Assembly (NCBI GenBank): GCA_963825335.1
Contig: CAWGSP010000001.1
Coordinates: forward strand, 682,001 to 746,000
DNA length: 64,000 nt
Direction: 5' to 3'
DNA from: Methanobacterium_B sp963825335
Lineage (GTDB): Archaea; Methanobacteriota; Methanobacteria; Methanobacteriales; Methanobacteriaceae
This document shows, piece after piece, positions 47,218 through 57,169 of this stretch. Positions within the stretch are counted from its first letter, which is position 1; the number at the start of each line of letters is the position of its first letter. Below the pieces are notes generated by a model. That model had not been told where the DNA came from. It worked only from the letters and a program-made list of their open reading frames with translations, and ran no database searches. The translations under genes were made by a program, and so were the position numbers.

Positions 47218-49554
47218 ATGGTAATAAAAATGATCGAAAATAAACATAAAAATGGGGCCCACACTTCAAATAAATCTGTTGAGTGGATACAACACCCCTT
47301 AATCAAGGCTGAAAAAATAGAATCACGGCTATATCAACAAGTTCTCGCAGCAGATGTGCTTAAAAAAGGTAACACCATGGTGGTGGCTCCCACTGCACTT
47401 GGAAAGACTGTAGTAGCTGCGTTGGTATCAGCAGAACGACTTAAAACTTATAATAAATCAAAGGTTCTTGTAGTTGCACCAAGCAAGCCATTAGTTATAC
47501 AGCATGAAGAGAGTTTCAGGGAATTTTTAAAGACCAATGTCAGCTCAATAAGCGGAGCAATTAAACCTGAAGAACGTATAAAACGATGGAATGATTCGCA
47601 AGTAATTTGTGCTACACCCCAAACAGTTGAATCAGATATTATAGCTGGTAGATATGGTCTTGAAGATGTGAGTCTATTAGTTTTTGATGAATGTCACAGA
47701 GGAGTTGGATCGTATTCTTACGTTTATCTTGCGTCACAGTATATGCAAAATGCTAAAAATCCACTTATTCTCGGATTAACTGCTTCACCAGGATGGGATG
47801 AGGAAACAATACAACAAGTTTCTGAAAATCTTTTTATCGACAAAATAGTGATCAAAAATGAAGAAGATCTCGATGTCCAACCATATTTCAATCCTGTTGA
47901 AGTAAAATGGGTTAAAATAGAGTTAAATAAAGAACTCAAAGAAATTAAATCCCATCTTGAAAAACCATTAAAGGCTCGTTTAAACACACTTAAAAAGATT
48001 GGAATAATCGAATCCAATTCAATTTCAATCGTAGGTAAAAAAGATATATTGATGGCTAAAGGAAGAGTCCAAAATAGGATCGGTAAAAGTATAACTCCAC
48101 CTAAAAAATGTTTTATGGCTGTTTCACTATTAAGTGCCGTCATAAACATTTTACATTCAATCGAACTTTTAGAAACACAAGGAACAACCACACTAAAGAA
48201 GTACTTCGAACGACTCAAGAAAAAAAATACCAAGGCTGCTAAGGGTTTGATAAATGATCCAGAATTTCATATGGCAATGAGGCTCACTGATATCGCTTAT
48301 AAAAATGGAATAGATCACCCCAAACTCAAAAAAATCATCAGTATACTCAAAAAGGAACTCAAAAATTCCGAGTCCCGTATAATTGTTTTCACACAGTTTA
48401 GGGATAGTGTAGAAAATATCTATCAGCATTGTTTAAAAGAAAACATAAATGCTGTTAAATTTTATGGACAGGCATCAAGAGAGAATGAAAAGGGTCTAAC
48501 TCAAAAAAAGCAAAAAGAAATCATTAAATCATTTAGAAACGGTGAGTACGAAGTTCTGATTTCAACTAGTGTAGCCGAAGAAGGCATAGATATTCCATCT
48601 GTTGACCTTGTGATACTCTACGAACCAGTACCATCAGAAATTAGAATGATACAAAGACGGGGAAGGACTGGTCGAAAAAATAAGGGTCGTATGTTGATAC
48701 TTATAACTAAAGGAACTCGAGACGAGTCATATTATTGGTCAAGTATAAATAAAGAAAAGAAAATGAAAAAACAACTTTCAGCAAATTATAGACAAGATTT
48801 AAATGATTTTAAAATAGTTAAGCCAGAAAGAAATAAGGATGACAATGAAAATCAGGATATTCAGCCTGTAATATATGCAGATTCGAGAGAAAGTAGTTCT
48901 AGGGTTTTAAGGGAACTCAAGAATAATAATGTAAACCTAGAAATAAAAAGCCTTGCTGTGGCTGACTATCAAGTGAGTGAAGATGTTGCAATCGAAAGAA
49001 AAACAGCTACTGATTTTATAAGTTCAATTATGGATAAAAGATTACACAAACAAGCTAAGGAACTTGTTGATAATTTTAAAAAGCCATTAATGATAATTGA
49101 AGGTGATAATCTATATTCGAGTTCAATACATCCCAATGCAGTTCGTGGAGCCATTGCTTCGATCGCTGTGGATTTTGGCATACCCCTCATTCCAACAAGA
49201 TCACCAGAAGATACTGCTGCAATGATAAATAGGATTGCAATAAGGGAGCAGTCAAATGATAAGTCTGCGATACAAATAAGAACAGAAAAAAAACCACTCA
49301 CAACATGGGAACAGCAGCTCTATATTGTTGAATCCTTACCCAACATAGGTCCGGTCACAGCCAAAAAATTGTTAGACGAATTCCATACAGTCAAAGAAGT
49401 GATAAATGCATCAGAAGACGATCTAAAAAGAGTGGAAGGAATAGGTGACAAAATAGCTAAAAATATACGAAGAGTTGTTGATTCTGGTTTTAAAACATTG
49501 ACAACAGATAAACATTACAAATTAATAAATAATGATGAAATATTTGACAAATAA
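47218..49554 (+). CDS. hef: Hef: archaeal fork-structure helicase/nuclease
   Basis: This archaeal XPF/FANCM relative unwinds and cuts stalled replication forks. The N-terminal SF2 helicase has VVAPTALGKTVVAA (Walker A), DECHRG and SVAEEGIDIPSVDLV with QRRGRTGR. From about residue 545 the ERCC4 nuclease has VIYADSRESSS and VAIERKTATDF (the ERKxxxD core). A tandem helix-hairpin-helix (LPNIGPVTAKKLLDEF; VEGIGDKIAKNI) closes it. The 778-residue length is normal. The ribosome-binding site is weak. A second ATG five codons on is possible. Confidence 0.96.
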   Translation: MVIKMIENKHKNGAHTSNKSVEWIQHPLIKAEKIESRLYQQVLAADVLKKGNTMVVAPTALGKTVVAALVSAERLKTYNKSKVLVVAPSKPLVIQHEESFREFLKTNVSSISGAIKPEERIKRWNDSQVICATPQTVESDIIAGRYGLEDVSLLVFDECHRGVGSYSYVYLASQYMQNAKNPLILGLTASPGWDEETIQQVSENLFIDKIVIKNEEDLDVQPYFNPVEVKWVKIELNKELKEIKSHLEKPLKARLNTLKKIGIIESNSISIVGKKDILMAKGRVQNRIGKSITPPKKCFMAVSLLSAVINILHSIELLETQGTTTLKKYFERLKKKNTKAAKGLINDPEFHMAMRLTDIAYKNGIDHPKLKKIISILKKELKNSESRIIVFTQFRDSVENIYQHCLKENINAVKFYGQASRENEKGLTQKKQKEIIKSFRNGEYEVLISTSVAEEGIDIPSVDLVILYEPVPSEIRMIQRRGRTGRKNKGRMLILITKGTRDESYYWSSINKEKKMKKQLSANYRQDLNDFKIVKPERNKDDNENQDIQPVIYADSRESSSRVLRELKNNNVNLEIKSLAVADYQVSEDVAIERKTATDFISSIMDKRLHKQAKELVDNFKKPLMIIEGDNLYSSSIHPNAVRGAIASIAVDFGIPLIPTRSPEDTAAMINRIAIREQSNDKSAIQIRTEKKPLTTWEQQLYIVESLPNIGPVTAKKLLDEFHTVKEVINASEDDLKRVEGIGDKIAKNIRRVVDSGFKTLTTDKHYKLINNDEIFDK

Positions 49555-49640
49555 ATTGTTAATATTTTAATTTAGATATTAAACTATTTTTAGAAATTTA
49601 AAGTAGTTATAATTGATTTATTTTATTAGGAGTGATATAA

Positions 49641-50370
49641 TTGCGTATTTTAATGGATGAACGTGGAAAAAAGTACAAAGTAGCAGACCAAGAATTTCAT
49701 ACCGACTTCGGGTTCATAAAAGAAGAGGAAATTGTGGAATCAAATCCAGGAGATATTTTAAAAACTCATATGGGAAAGGAGTTTAAAGTTATAAAACCAA
49801 ATGTAAACGATTATATCGAACTCATGGAAAGAAAATGTAACATTATACTTCCAAAGGATATTGGAATCATAACTGCAAAAACCGGATTAGGTTCCGGCTT
49901 CCGAGTACTAGATGCTGGGACTGGTGCAGGAGCAACAGCACTCCATTTTGGGAACATAGTAGGAAAAGAAGGAAAAGTATACTCATACGAAGTAAGAGAA
50001 GATTTTGCAGAAATAGCGGAGCGTAATATTAAAGGATTTGAACTCGAAAATGTTGAAATCAAATGTCAGGATGTAACAGCTGGAATAGATGAAAAAGATC
50101 TCGAATCTAGTATTTCTAGACCTGCCAAAACCATGGGAAGTTGTAGAACATGCAGAAAATGCCCTTAAAGTAGGAGGGTATATGGCTGCATACACTCCAT
50201 TTGTTGAACAAGTCCAGATACTGCAGCGAGTGCTTAAAAAAATTGGGTTTTCAGAAGTTGAAAGTTTTGAATGTATATTCAGAGGCATAGAAGTCACAAA
50301 TAAAGGAACACGACCAAAAACTAGAATGGCCGGACATACTGGATATCTAACATTTGCAAGGAAACTTTAA
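49641..50370 (+). pseudogene. trmI: tRNA (adenine-N1)-methyltransferase TrmI, frame broken
   Basis: The enzyme methylates A57/A58 in the T loop of tRNA using SAM. From TTG 49641 (AGGAGTGAT at 49628-49636) the frame has the N-terminal barrel, GSGFRVLDAGTGAGATALHF and YSYEVREDFAEIAERN. Near 50100 it leaves the family pattern and stops at 50168. The remainder, NLVFLDLPKPWEVVEHAENA to the end FARKL, reads in the next frame up to 50370. One extra base or two missing bases at about 50098-50106 (GATCTCGAATC) explain it. Joined, it would have about 242 residues, as expected. A base-calling error is quite possible in such a conserved gene. Confidence 0.85.
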
Positions 50371-50480
50371 ACAATATTATATAAATAAAAACTAAGATGA
50401 TATTAATTGGAAAATATTAATAGATAATTAGATTTGAATATTTATAAATAAATTTTTTTAATACTTGAATGGTGTATCAA

Positions 50481-51404
50481 ATGGTCTTTGATCAAAAAAA
50501 TATTATTTCAATAAGCGATTTCAATAAAGATGATATCGAATACATCCTGAGACTTTCAGAAAAGATGGAACCCATTGCAAGGTCAAAAAGACGATCTAAT
50601 GTTCTTTCAGGAAATATTCTGGGCATGTTGTTCTATGAACCCTCAACAAGAACAAGGCTTTCATTTGAAACTGCCATGAAACGTCTTGGGGGAAGTACTA
50701 TAGGTTTTGCCGAGGCAAATGTGAGTTCTGCCACCAAAGGTGAAAATTTGACAGATACACTAAAGATAGTGGGCGAATATTCCGATGCAATTGTAATAAG
50801 ACATAATATGGAAGGAACAGCACGTTTTGCAAGTGGCGTAGTTGATGTCCCAGTAATCAATGCAGGTGATGGGGCAGGACAACATCCAACACAGACTCTA
50901 CTGGATCTTTATACTATGAAAAGGGTGCTGGGCAAAATAGATAATCTGCATGTTGCAATGGTGGGGGATCTAAAATACGGTAGGACAGTACATTCATTAG
51001 CTTATGCACTTGCAATGTTTGATGTTCAGATGAGCTTCGTATCTCCTCCAGAATTAAAAATGCCTGAAGGTATAATTCACGATTTAAATAAAGTAGGAGT
51101 TTCAATAGACGAAACAAGTGATATACATAATGTTTTAGAATATTCTGATGTTCTGTACGTGACAAGAATTCAGAAAGAGAGGTTTCCAGATCCTGAAGAA
51201 TATTCGAGAATAAAAGGAGCATACATGATAGATAAAAAATTATTAGAAGACACCGATCTTATTGTTATGCATCCACTACCCCGTGTTGATGAGATATCAT
51301 ATGATGTAGACGATACAAAATATGGGAAATATTTTGAACAGGCATTTTACGGTGTTCCAGTACGTATGGCATTATTAAAATCGATGATTGAAAGTTTTGA
51401 ATAA
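50481..51404 (+). CDS. pyrB: Aspartate carbamoyltransferase, catalytic chain
   Basis: It joins carbamoyl phosphate and aspartate in pyrimidine synthesis. The carbamoyl phosphate motif FYEPSTRTRLSFE, GDGAGQHPTQTLLDLYT, VGDLKYGRTVHSL and HPLPRVDEIS are all present. The 307 residues from ATG 50481 are the normal length. That ATG is preferred because GGTG lies six bases upstream; ATG 50469 is in frame. The regulatory chain PyrI is not next to it. Confidence 0.95.
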   Translation: MVFDQKNIISISDFNKDDIEYILRLSEKMEPIARSKRRSNVLSGNILGMLFYEPSTRTRLSFETAMKRLGGSTIGFAEANVSSATKGENLTDTLKIVGEYSDAIVIRHNMEGTARFASGVVDVPVINAGDGAGQHPTQTLLDLYTMKRVLGKIDNLHVAMVGDLKYGRTVHSLAYALAMFDVQMSFVSPPELKMPEGIIHDLNKVGVSIDETSDIHNVLEYSDVLYVTRIQKERFPDPEEYSRIKGAYMIDKKLLEDTDLIVMHPLPRVDEISYDVDDTKYGKYFEQAFYGVPVRMALLKSMIESFE

Positions 51405-51545
51405 ACAAAGTCCTAAATATTTTGAACAGAATTATTATATTTTTAAATACAAATATGAAATTATTTTTAGCCCATATTTTAATAAGATAATTCATTTAAT
51501 TTAGAACATTAATTTTTATTAAAAAAAATAAGAGAATCTAGGTGT

Positions 51546-52694
51546 TCATCCATTCCATATAGCATCTTCAAGCAGTCCCATTTCACATTGAAGGTCTATG
51601 ATGTTAGTTCTTCCTTTTCCTCTTCCCCTTGAGATGGTTTTAGTTGAGATCAAACCCAGCATTTCTAATTCATTTATAAAATCAAATATCCGCCTGTATG
51701 ACACTGAATCACCCTTCGAAAACTCTTTATAAACTTCATAAAGTCTTCCAGAAGTGATTTCTTCCTTTTCTTTAGTTAAATATAATATGGATTCTAGCAC
51801 CTTTTGCTGTTGACTAGGCAGCGTCATAACAATATCTGTAACTTTATTGTGTTCGATATAATCCTTAGCTTCCCTAACATAATTTTCAAAAACAGTTTCC
51901 GAAGCTTTTTCATCTGCAAGTTCCCCAGATGTACGGAGAAGATCTAAAGCATATCTTGCATCACCTTCTTCTTTAGCAGCTAATGCAGCACATAAAGGAA
52001 TTACATCATTATTTAATACATCATCTTTGAATGACATTTCTGACCTTTCTTTAAGAATATCGACAAGCTGTTGAGCATTGTAAGGTGGAAATACAATTTC
52101 CCTGTCACGAAGACTACTCCGCACCCTAGGTTTAATAAATTGTTTAAAATCTACAAAGTTACTTATAGAAGCAATTGATACGTTATCTGTCCTAGTTAAA
52201 GTATAAAGAAGACCATCACCATCATTTTTTAATAAAATATCTACTTCATCGAGAATTATTATTAATATTAAATTTTTTCCAAACACATTCTTCTTGAATA
52301 AATTTCTGAAGGCATTGATAACTTCGGCTTTGGTCCAACCTCTATAAGGAACGTCTTGGCCCATTTGCTGACATAATCTCGCAATTACTTGATACTCTGT
52401 GGTGTAGTCGGTACAACGAATATATTCAACACGGACATTTACTTTTTTTTCTTTGGATATTTGTTCCAACTGTTTTCTCGCGAACTTTGCTACTGCTGTT
52501 TTTCCAGTACCAGTTTTACCGTATATAGTAACATCAGGAGGAGTTACACTACTTAAAGCTTCAATCCAATATTTTGCTACAGATTTTATCTGCTCCTCTC
52601 GATGAGGTAATTTTTCAGGTAGGAATCTGTGATCCAAATATTTTTTGCATTTAAAAACTGTTTTTTTTTCGCCTAATTCTTCAAATATATTCAT
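51546..52694 (-). CDS. cdc6: Orc1/Cdc6 replication initiator
   Basis: An AAA+ origin-binding protein of 382 residues. Walker A is IYGKTGTGKTAVAK, Walker B is LILIIILDEVD, and the arginine-sensor area and a C-terminal winged helix (SYRRIFDFINELEMLGLI) follow. It binds ORB repeats through the winged helix and recruits the MCM helicase. The gene reads away from an array of eight ORB-like repeats that starts 150 bases upstream. ATG at 52694 is preferred over GTG at 52703. Confidence 0.95.
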   Translation of the reverse strand: MNIFEELGEKKTVFKCKKYLDHRFLPEKLPHREEQIKSVAKYWIEALSSVTPPDVTIYGKTGTGKTAVAKFARKQLEQISKEKKVNVRVEYIRCTDYTTEYQVIARLCQQMGQDVPYRGWTKAEVINAFRNLFKKNVFGKNLILIIILDEVDILLKNDGDGLLYTLTRTDNVSIASISNFVDFKQFIKPRVRSSLRDREIVFPPYNAQQLVDILKERSEMSFKDDVLNNDVIPLCAALAAKEEGDARYALDLLRTSGELADEKASETVFENYVREAKDYIEHNKVTDIVMTLPSQQQKVLESILYLTKEKEEITSGRLYEVYKEFSKGDSVSYRRIFDFINELEMLGLISTKTISRGRGKGRTNIIDLQCEMGLLEDAIWNG

Positions 52695-52848
52695 TCGTAC
52701 CACTTATGCCTTTTAATTGAAATAGATATTATTATTGCCAATATAATTACCGTGTAAATGAAAAATCTCACGGAATTTATTTTAATAAATTAATAATCAT
52801 TATAATTTAACCATGAAATATGATAAAGTTTTACAATTTACCGTAAGA

Positions 52849-53028
52849 GAGGTGCATTGCAAGTGTAAAATTTTCTGACTTTTGGTACCACTTCATGATA
52901 AGGTACATTGCAAGTGTAAAAAATATATGGTGTAAATTAAATGTTTGAGATTAAGAGGTACATTTCAAGTGTAAGATTGATTTTATAACATAAAAATTTG
53001 GGAGTGAAAGGTACATTTCAAGTGTAAA
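52849..53028 (+). repeat. Left ORB array, four copies
   Basis: GAGGTGCATTGCAAGTGTAA (52849-52868), AGGTACATTGCAAGTGTAAA (52901-52920), GAGGTACATTTCAAGTGTAA (52955-52974) and AGGTACATTTCAAGTGTAAA (53009-53028) share GGTRCATTKCAAGTGTAA. Spacing is 52-54 bases, close to five helical turns each time. All point toward the AT-rich core. Confidence 0.93.
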
Positions 53029-53622
53029 TAGTATTCAGTATGTATTATAGTTTTCGTCCTACTTATTTATAGAATAATTAATAACTACAACACCAAGTTT
53101 TTTTATTTAAAGCATAATTTAAAAATAATGTATTTAAAAAAATTGGAGATGGAGTCTAAAAACCTATTTTTAAAAAAAAATTTTCCTAAAAAAAATATAA
53201 TTAATAAAAATTAATAAAAAGATGAACTATTTTTTGTTTTTGTATTGATCTTTAGGAAATTTTATTTTTTATTTATTTTTTAATTTTTTTGGCAGTTTGA
53301 TTTTCTTTTTTCTTTCTTTTTATTTAGTTTTATTAATTTTTTTAGATATATTTATATAGTATAAAATAGTATTAAATTTCAGTATAATAATTTAAGTATA
53401 ATTTAATAAATAATTTAAATTAATAAAAAAATGTACATATTTTTTTTAAAAACTCAAATTTAATAAAAAAAATATTTTAAAATTTAAAATAAATTTTGAT
53501 AAAGTATTTTCATTAATTCATAATTTTCATTGATGATCAATTTTTATATTTTTACTGTTAATCTTTAATCATAATCATCAAACCAATGTATTGTTATAAA
53601 AATATTTCAAAAAAATGTATGA

Positions 53623-53988
53623 TACACTTGAAATGTACCTCATAATAACTATACAATTATTAACGGTTTAGTTTTGTTTTTAAAATATAAATTTTACACT
53701 TGCAATGCACCTCTCACTTATAAAATTTTGATAATTAAAAAAATTAGTTTACACTTGCAATGTACCTCTTACACTTTCACTAATCAAAATAATAACTAAT
53801 TAAATTTTATAATATAGGCAGAAACTTTTATTTTAGCAATTATCCTGTGCAAAACAATGTTTTTTTTAGAAAATAAGAGATTAATTTGATGGTATGATTA
53901 ATTTATCCTTTTTAATCTTAAATTTGTAATCATGTTAAAAATTATTGTGTACAATCAAAATCAAAAAGTTACACTTGAAATGCATCTC
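53623..53988 (-). repeat. Right ORB array, four copies
   Basis: In the opposite direction lie TACACTTGAAATGTACCTC (53623-53641), TTTACACTTGCAATGCACCT (53693-53712), TTTACACTTGCAATGTACCT (53748-53767) and TTACACTTGAAATGCATCTC (53969-53988). Spacing is less regular, and the last stands about 220 bases out. The AAGTGTAA ends again face the core. Confidence 0.92.
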
Positions 53989-54161
53989 TTACCCATTGTT
54001 TTAAAATTCTTCATATCAATTATAAATGAATAACATCTATAAAACATTATATAATTGTATAAATTTTATTTTAAAGATGCGATCAACTAAAATAACATTG
54101 AATTATCAAAAATATAATTTATCAATTTAATAATAAAATGATCAGGGAGATCTAACCGAAT

Positions 54162-55091
54162 ATGGATAATTTAATAATAATCATAACCGCAGTGTTGATT
54201 GATATTTTATTTGGAGAGTTACCATCTTCAATTCATCCTGTTGTTATGATGGGAAAAACTATAACTTTACTAAAAAATTTTCTTAAAAAATATAACAACA
54301 AAATTACAGGAATTTTAATTACTATTGCAGTGCTCATAATATTCGTTTCAATTTTTTCATTGATCATAGAAATAGCGAAGATCAACTATTTTGTATATTT
54401 GTTATTATCAGCATTTCTGCTTTCAACAACATTTGCGATCAAATCTCTGCTAAATTCTGTGATGCAAGTGAAAATAGATCTTGATACTGATCTGAACAGA
54501 GCAAAAAATTCTATTTCATATTTGGTCAGTAGAAACACTTCAAATTTAACAGAAACAGAAGTAATATCCGCAGCTATTGAAACTCTAACAGAAAACATAA
54601 CAGATTCTGTAATAGCACCCCTGATTTACACATTTATATTTGGTATTTTGGGAGGTGTGTCCTACAGAGTAATAAATACATTAGATGCCATGGTGGGATA
54701 TAAAAATCCTGAAAATATAAATATTGGATGGTTCCCTGCAAGACTTGATGATCTGTTAAATTATATACCTGCAAGAATAACAGGATTTTTAATAGTTATA
54801 GCTGCGTTAATTCTCCGTATGGACTGGAAAAGATCGTATAAAATCATGATGAGGGATGCTAGAAAACCCCCTAGTCCCAATTCAGGTTATAGTATGGCCG
54901 CAGCAGCTGGTGCCTTAAATATTCAATTGAAAAAACAAGATTGTTATGTATTAGGGGACGATATAAAACCATTAACTACTGAAACAATATCCGAAACTAT
55001 TTTACTCACAAAAATTACCATATTATTATTTTTAATGTTATCAACTACTTTATTGCTGATATTTTTTTATACAATAACCAATTTCATCTAA
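54162..55091 (+). CDS. cbiB: Adenosylcobinamide-phosphate synthase
   Basis: The membrane enzyme attaches the aminopropanol arm to adenosylcobyrate in cobamide synthesis. The 309-residue protein has LIDILFGELPSSIHPVVMMG at its start, SRNTSNLTETEVISAAIETL in the middle, a GWFPARLDDLLNYIPAR loop and DARKPPSPNSGYSMAAAAGA. Four or five membrane segments are visible. A GGGAGATCT region precedes the ATG. The next gene, cbiG, starts 50 bases after it. Confidence 0.93.
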   Translation: MDNLIIIITAVLIDILFGELPSSIHPVVMMGKTITLLKNFLKKYNNKITGILITIAVLIIFVSIFSLIIEIAKINYFVYLLLSAFLLSTTFAIKSLLNSVMQVKIDLDTDLNRAKNSISYLVSRNTSNLTETEVISAAIETLTENITDSVIAPLIYTFIFGILGGVSYRVINTLDAMVGYKNPENINIGWFPARLDDLLNYIPARITGFLIVIAALILRMDWKRSYKIMMRDARKPPSPNSGYSMAAAAGALNIQLKKQDCYVLGDDIKPLTTETISETILLTKITILLFLMLSTTLLLIFFYTITNFI

Positions 55092-55143
55092 AACCTAAAC
55101 ATAATCTAAACATAATATTTATAAAAAATTAAACGGTTAAAAA

Positions 55144-56133
55144 ATGAAAATTGCCATAATTACTGTTACAGAAAGAGCCAATGATTTGGCAAAACATATA
55201 TTAGAAGATCTCAAAGACGATCCTACTGTAGTTAAAACTAAAATTTACCATAAAGAAGTTAAAAAGAATATTAAGGACATATTCAGAACATATGATTGTA
55301 TCATAGCTATAATGGCTACTGGAATAATAATAAGAAATATATGTACACTTATCAAAAACAAAGCCGATGATCCAGCAGTTTTAGTGGTAGATGAAAATGG
55401 CAAGTATGTTATCAGCCTTTTATCTGGACATCTGGGAGGAGGGAATGAATTATCTAAAAAAATTGCCAATATAATTACTGCCGAACCCATCATAACCACT
55501 GCCACAGATTTAAATCAAAAATTTGGTATTGATAGTTTAGCAAGGAAATATTATCTGAAAATTAACGAAGTATCCATGATTAAAATGATAAACTCCGCAT
55601 TACTCAATAATAAAAGGGTATTTTTAACTTTTAATCCTAAATACGAATTTATATGGAAGGATAATAATGTCAATAGATCCTATGAAAAAATATCCAGACC
55701 ATCTAAAACACTAACAGTTTTTGTTGATTCTTTTACAACGAATCTGGAACCAAAAAAGATCGTTGTTGGTATAGGATCTAAACGCAACATAAAATCCAGT
55801 AACATCATCAAGGCAATTAAATCCGCTATTGAAAAATTAAACATTCCAATCGAACGCATAGATTCAATAGCAACAGGTGAAATGAAAAGAAATGAGGAAG
55901 GTATCGTTAGAGCTGCTTCAGAGCTTAACATTCCACTAGAAATAATTCCAAAAGAATTACTAATGAATTTTCAACATTCAGATATTCAAGTTTCTGATTT
56001 TGTTCTTGAAAAGTTTGGTGTTCCAGGTGTTAGTGAACCATCGGCTTTAATAGCATCAGGTGAAGGATCTTCTCTTATATTTAGAAAAACAGCTTATAAT
56101 GGGATTACAATTGCATTGGCAGTTTCTAAATAA
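55144..56133 (+). CDS. cbiG: Cobalt-precorrin 5A hydrolase
   Basis: CbiG opens the delta-lactone of cobalt-precorrin 5A and releases acetaldehyde in the anaerobic cobamide route. The N-terminal domain has CIIAIMATGIIIRNICTLI and VISLLSGHLGGGNELSKKIA. The C-terminal domain has VVGIGSKRNIKSSNIIKAI, SIATGEMKRNEEGI and GVPGVSEPSALIASG. The 329-residue length is normal. It lies downstream of cbiB. Confidence 0.93.
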   Translation: MKIAIITVTERANDLAKHILEDLKDDPTVVKTKIYHKEVKKNIKDIFRTYDCIIAIMATGIIIRNICTLIKNKADDPAVLVVDENGKYVISLLSGHLGGGNELSKKIANIITAEPIITTATDLNQKFGIDSLARKYYLKINEVSMIKMINSALLNNKRVFLTFNPKYEFIWKDNNVNRSYEKISRPSKTLTVFVDSFTTNLEPKKIVVGIGSKRNIKSSNIIKAIKSAIEKLNIPIERIDSIATGEMKRNEEGIVRAASELNIPLEIIPKELLMNFQHSDIQVSDFVLEKFGVPGVSEPSALIASGEGSSLIFRKTAYNGITIALAVSK

Positions 56134-56258
56134 ATAATATCACTTTTTTTTATTTTTCAGTTTTACCAAAACCTTTTTAATCAGAAGATATAAAAACACA
56201 TGGATATACATCTTATAAATTAATTTGCGTATATATTTTTTAAAAAGGAGGCTATATT

Positions 56259-56513
56259 ATGAGTCAAGATGCATTTGATCGTTGTAATCAGATTTTACAA
56301 CATATTACTGAAGATACAAGCGTTCCAAGGAATATTAGGCGGGCAGCAGAAGAATCAAAGGAATTATTATCGAAAGATGATGATGAACCTACTGTACGTG
56401 CCAGTACTGTGATTTCGATATTAGACGAAATCAGCAACGATCCTAATATACCTATACATGCTAGGACATTAATTTGGAACGTTTTAAGTGAATTAGAATC
56501 TATTAGACATTAA
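56259..56513 (+). CDS. UPF0147 family protein
   Basis: A small helical 84-residue protein, with TSVPRNIRRAAEESKELL and VRASTVISILDEISNDPNIP. The family is restricted to archaea and its role is not known. AAAGGAGG stands before the ATG. Its last 21 bases overlap the end of the aldolase gene on the other strand. Confidence 0.88.
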   Translation: MSQDAFDRCNQILQHITEDTSVPRNIRRAAEESKELLSKDDDEPTVRASTVISILDEISNDPNIPIHARTLIWNVLSELESIRH

Positions 56514-57158
56514 CATCTTAGATATAAATTGAGTTTTGGCAATTTCTTCAATGAATTCTGCGAGTAGAGATGCTTCATCCAAAGTTTTTCCAAGGGCAAC
56601 AATTCCATGGTTTTTTAAGACTATGAGATCATTATTTTTCAAACCCATCGAAACTTCTTCTGCAAGTTCAATACTTCCAGGTTGTTTATATTCTATAAAC
56701 GGGACGTATTTTTCTGTAATTGGTCCAAAACCTTCATTTCTTTCTATTTTTTCTCCGGCAAACGCGAATCCTGTGGCAAATGGTGAATGAGTATGTATTA
56801 TAGCATTAACATCTTCTCTATTTTTGTAAATATTTAGATGCATTGAGAGCTCAGAAGTGGGAATCCTATCATTCGAATTGTATACTATTTTTCCATCCAT
56901 ATCAACGATTAAAATTTCTTTTTCTACCATGAATCTGAGTGATAATCCGCTGGGCGTGACTGCAACAAGCTTTGTATCATCTTTGTCAAATTTAAAACTG
57001 ATATTTCCAGAGTTGCCAGATACTAATCCTTTATCATACAAATATCTGGAGATTTCAACCATCTTCTGACTAATTTCTTTTCTTTGTATTTTTAATCCCC
57101 CATCATAGTTTATGATGAAATCAACAATTTCAAGATCTATTTTATTCAATTCTTTCAA
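56493..57158 (-). CDS. Class II aldolase (fuculose-phosphate aldolase-like)
   Basis: A zinc-dependent aldolase/adducin-fold protein of 221 residues. SGNSGNISFKF binds phosphate, HTHSPFATGFAFAGE gives two zinc His, NHGIVALGKTLDEA the third, and a Glu-rich RNEGFGPITEKY follows. In methanogens a homologue makes L-fuculose 1-phosphate or lactaldehyde, the latter used for the lactyl part of coenzyme F420. Its role here is not proven. It begins 11 bases after the polymerase small-subunit gene, so both share a transcript. Confidence 0.85.
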   Translation of the reverse strand: MKELNKIDLEIVDFIINYDGGLKIQRKEISQKMVEISRYLYDKGLVSGNSGNISFKFDKDDTKLVAVTPSGLSLRFMVEKEILIVDMDGKIVYNSNDRIPTSELSMHLNIYKNREDVNAIIHTHSPFATGFAFAGEKIERNEGFGPITEKYVPFIEYKQPGSIELAEEVSMGLKNNDLIVLKNHGIVALGKTLDEASLLAEFIEEIAKTQFISKMLMSNRF

Positions 57159-57169
57159 AAATAGTTCAA

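Larger units (their letters stand above)
52840..53990. other. oriC: Chromosomal replication origin (oriC)
   Basis: Next to the orc1/cdc6 gene, four ORB-like repeats in one direction and four in the other flank a core (about 53029-53622) made almost only of A and T, with long A and T runs suited to unwinding. There is no open frame in 52695-54161. The core repeat AAGTGTAA with ACATTTC or GCATTGC matches the Methanothermobacter origin-box type I recall. The arrangement supports bidirectional initiation. Confidence 0.92.

Noticed and set aside
52849..53988. Spaced repeats considered as a CRISPR array
   Set aside because: Repeats change orientation, spacing varies, and the gene next door is an initiator. 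They fit origin boxes.
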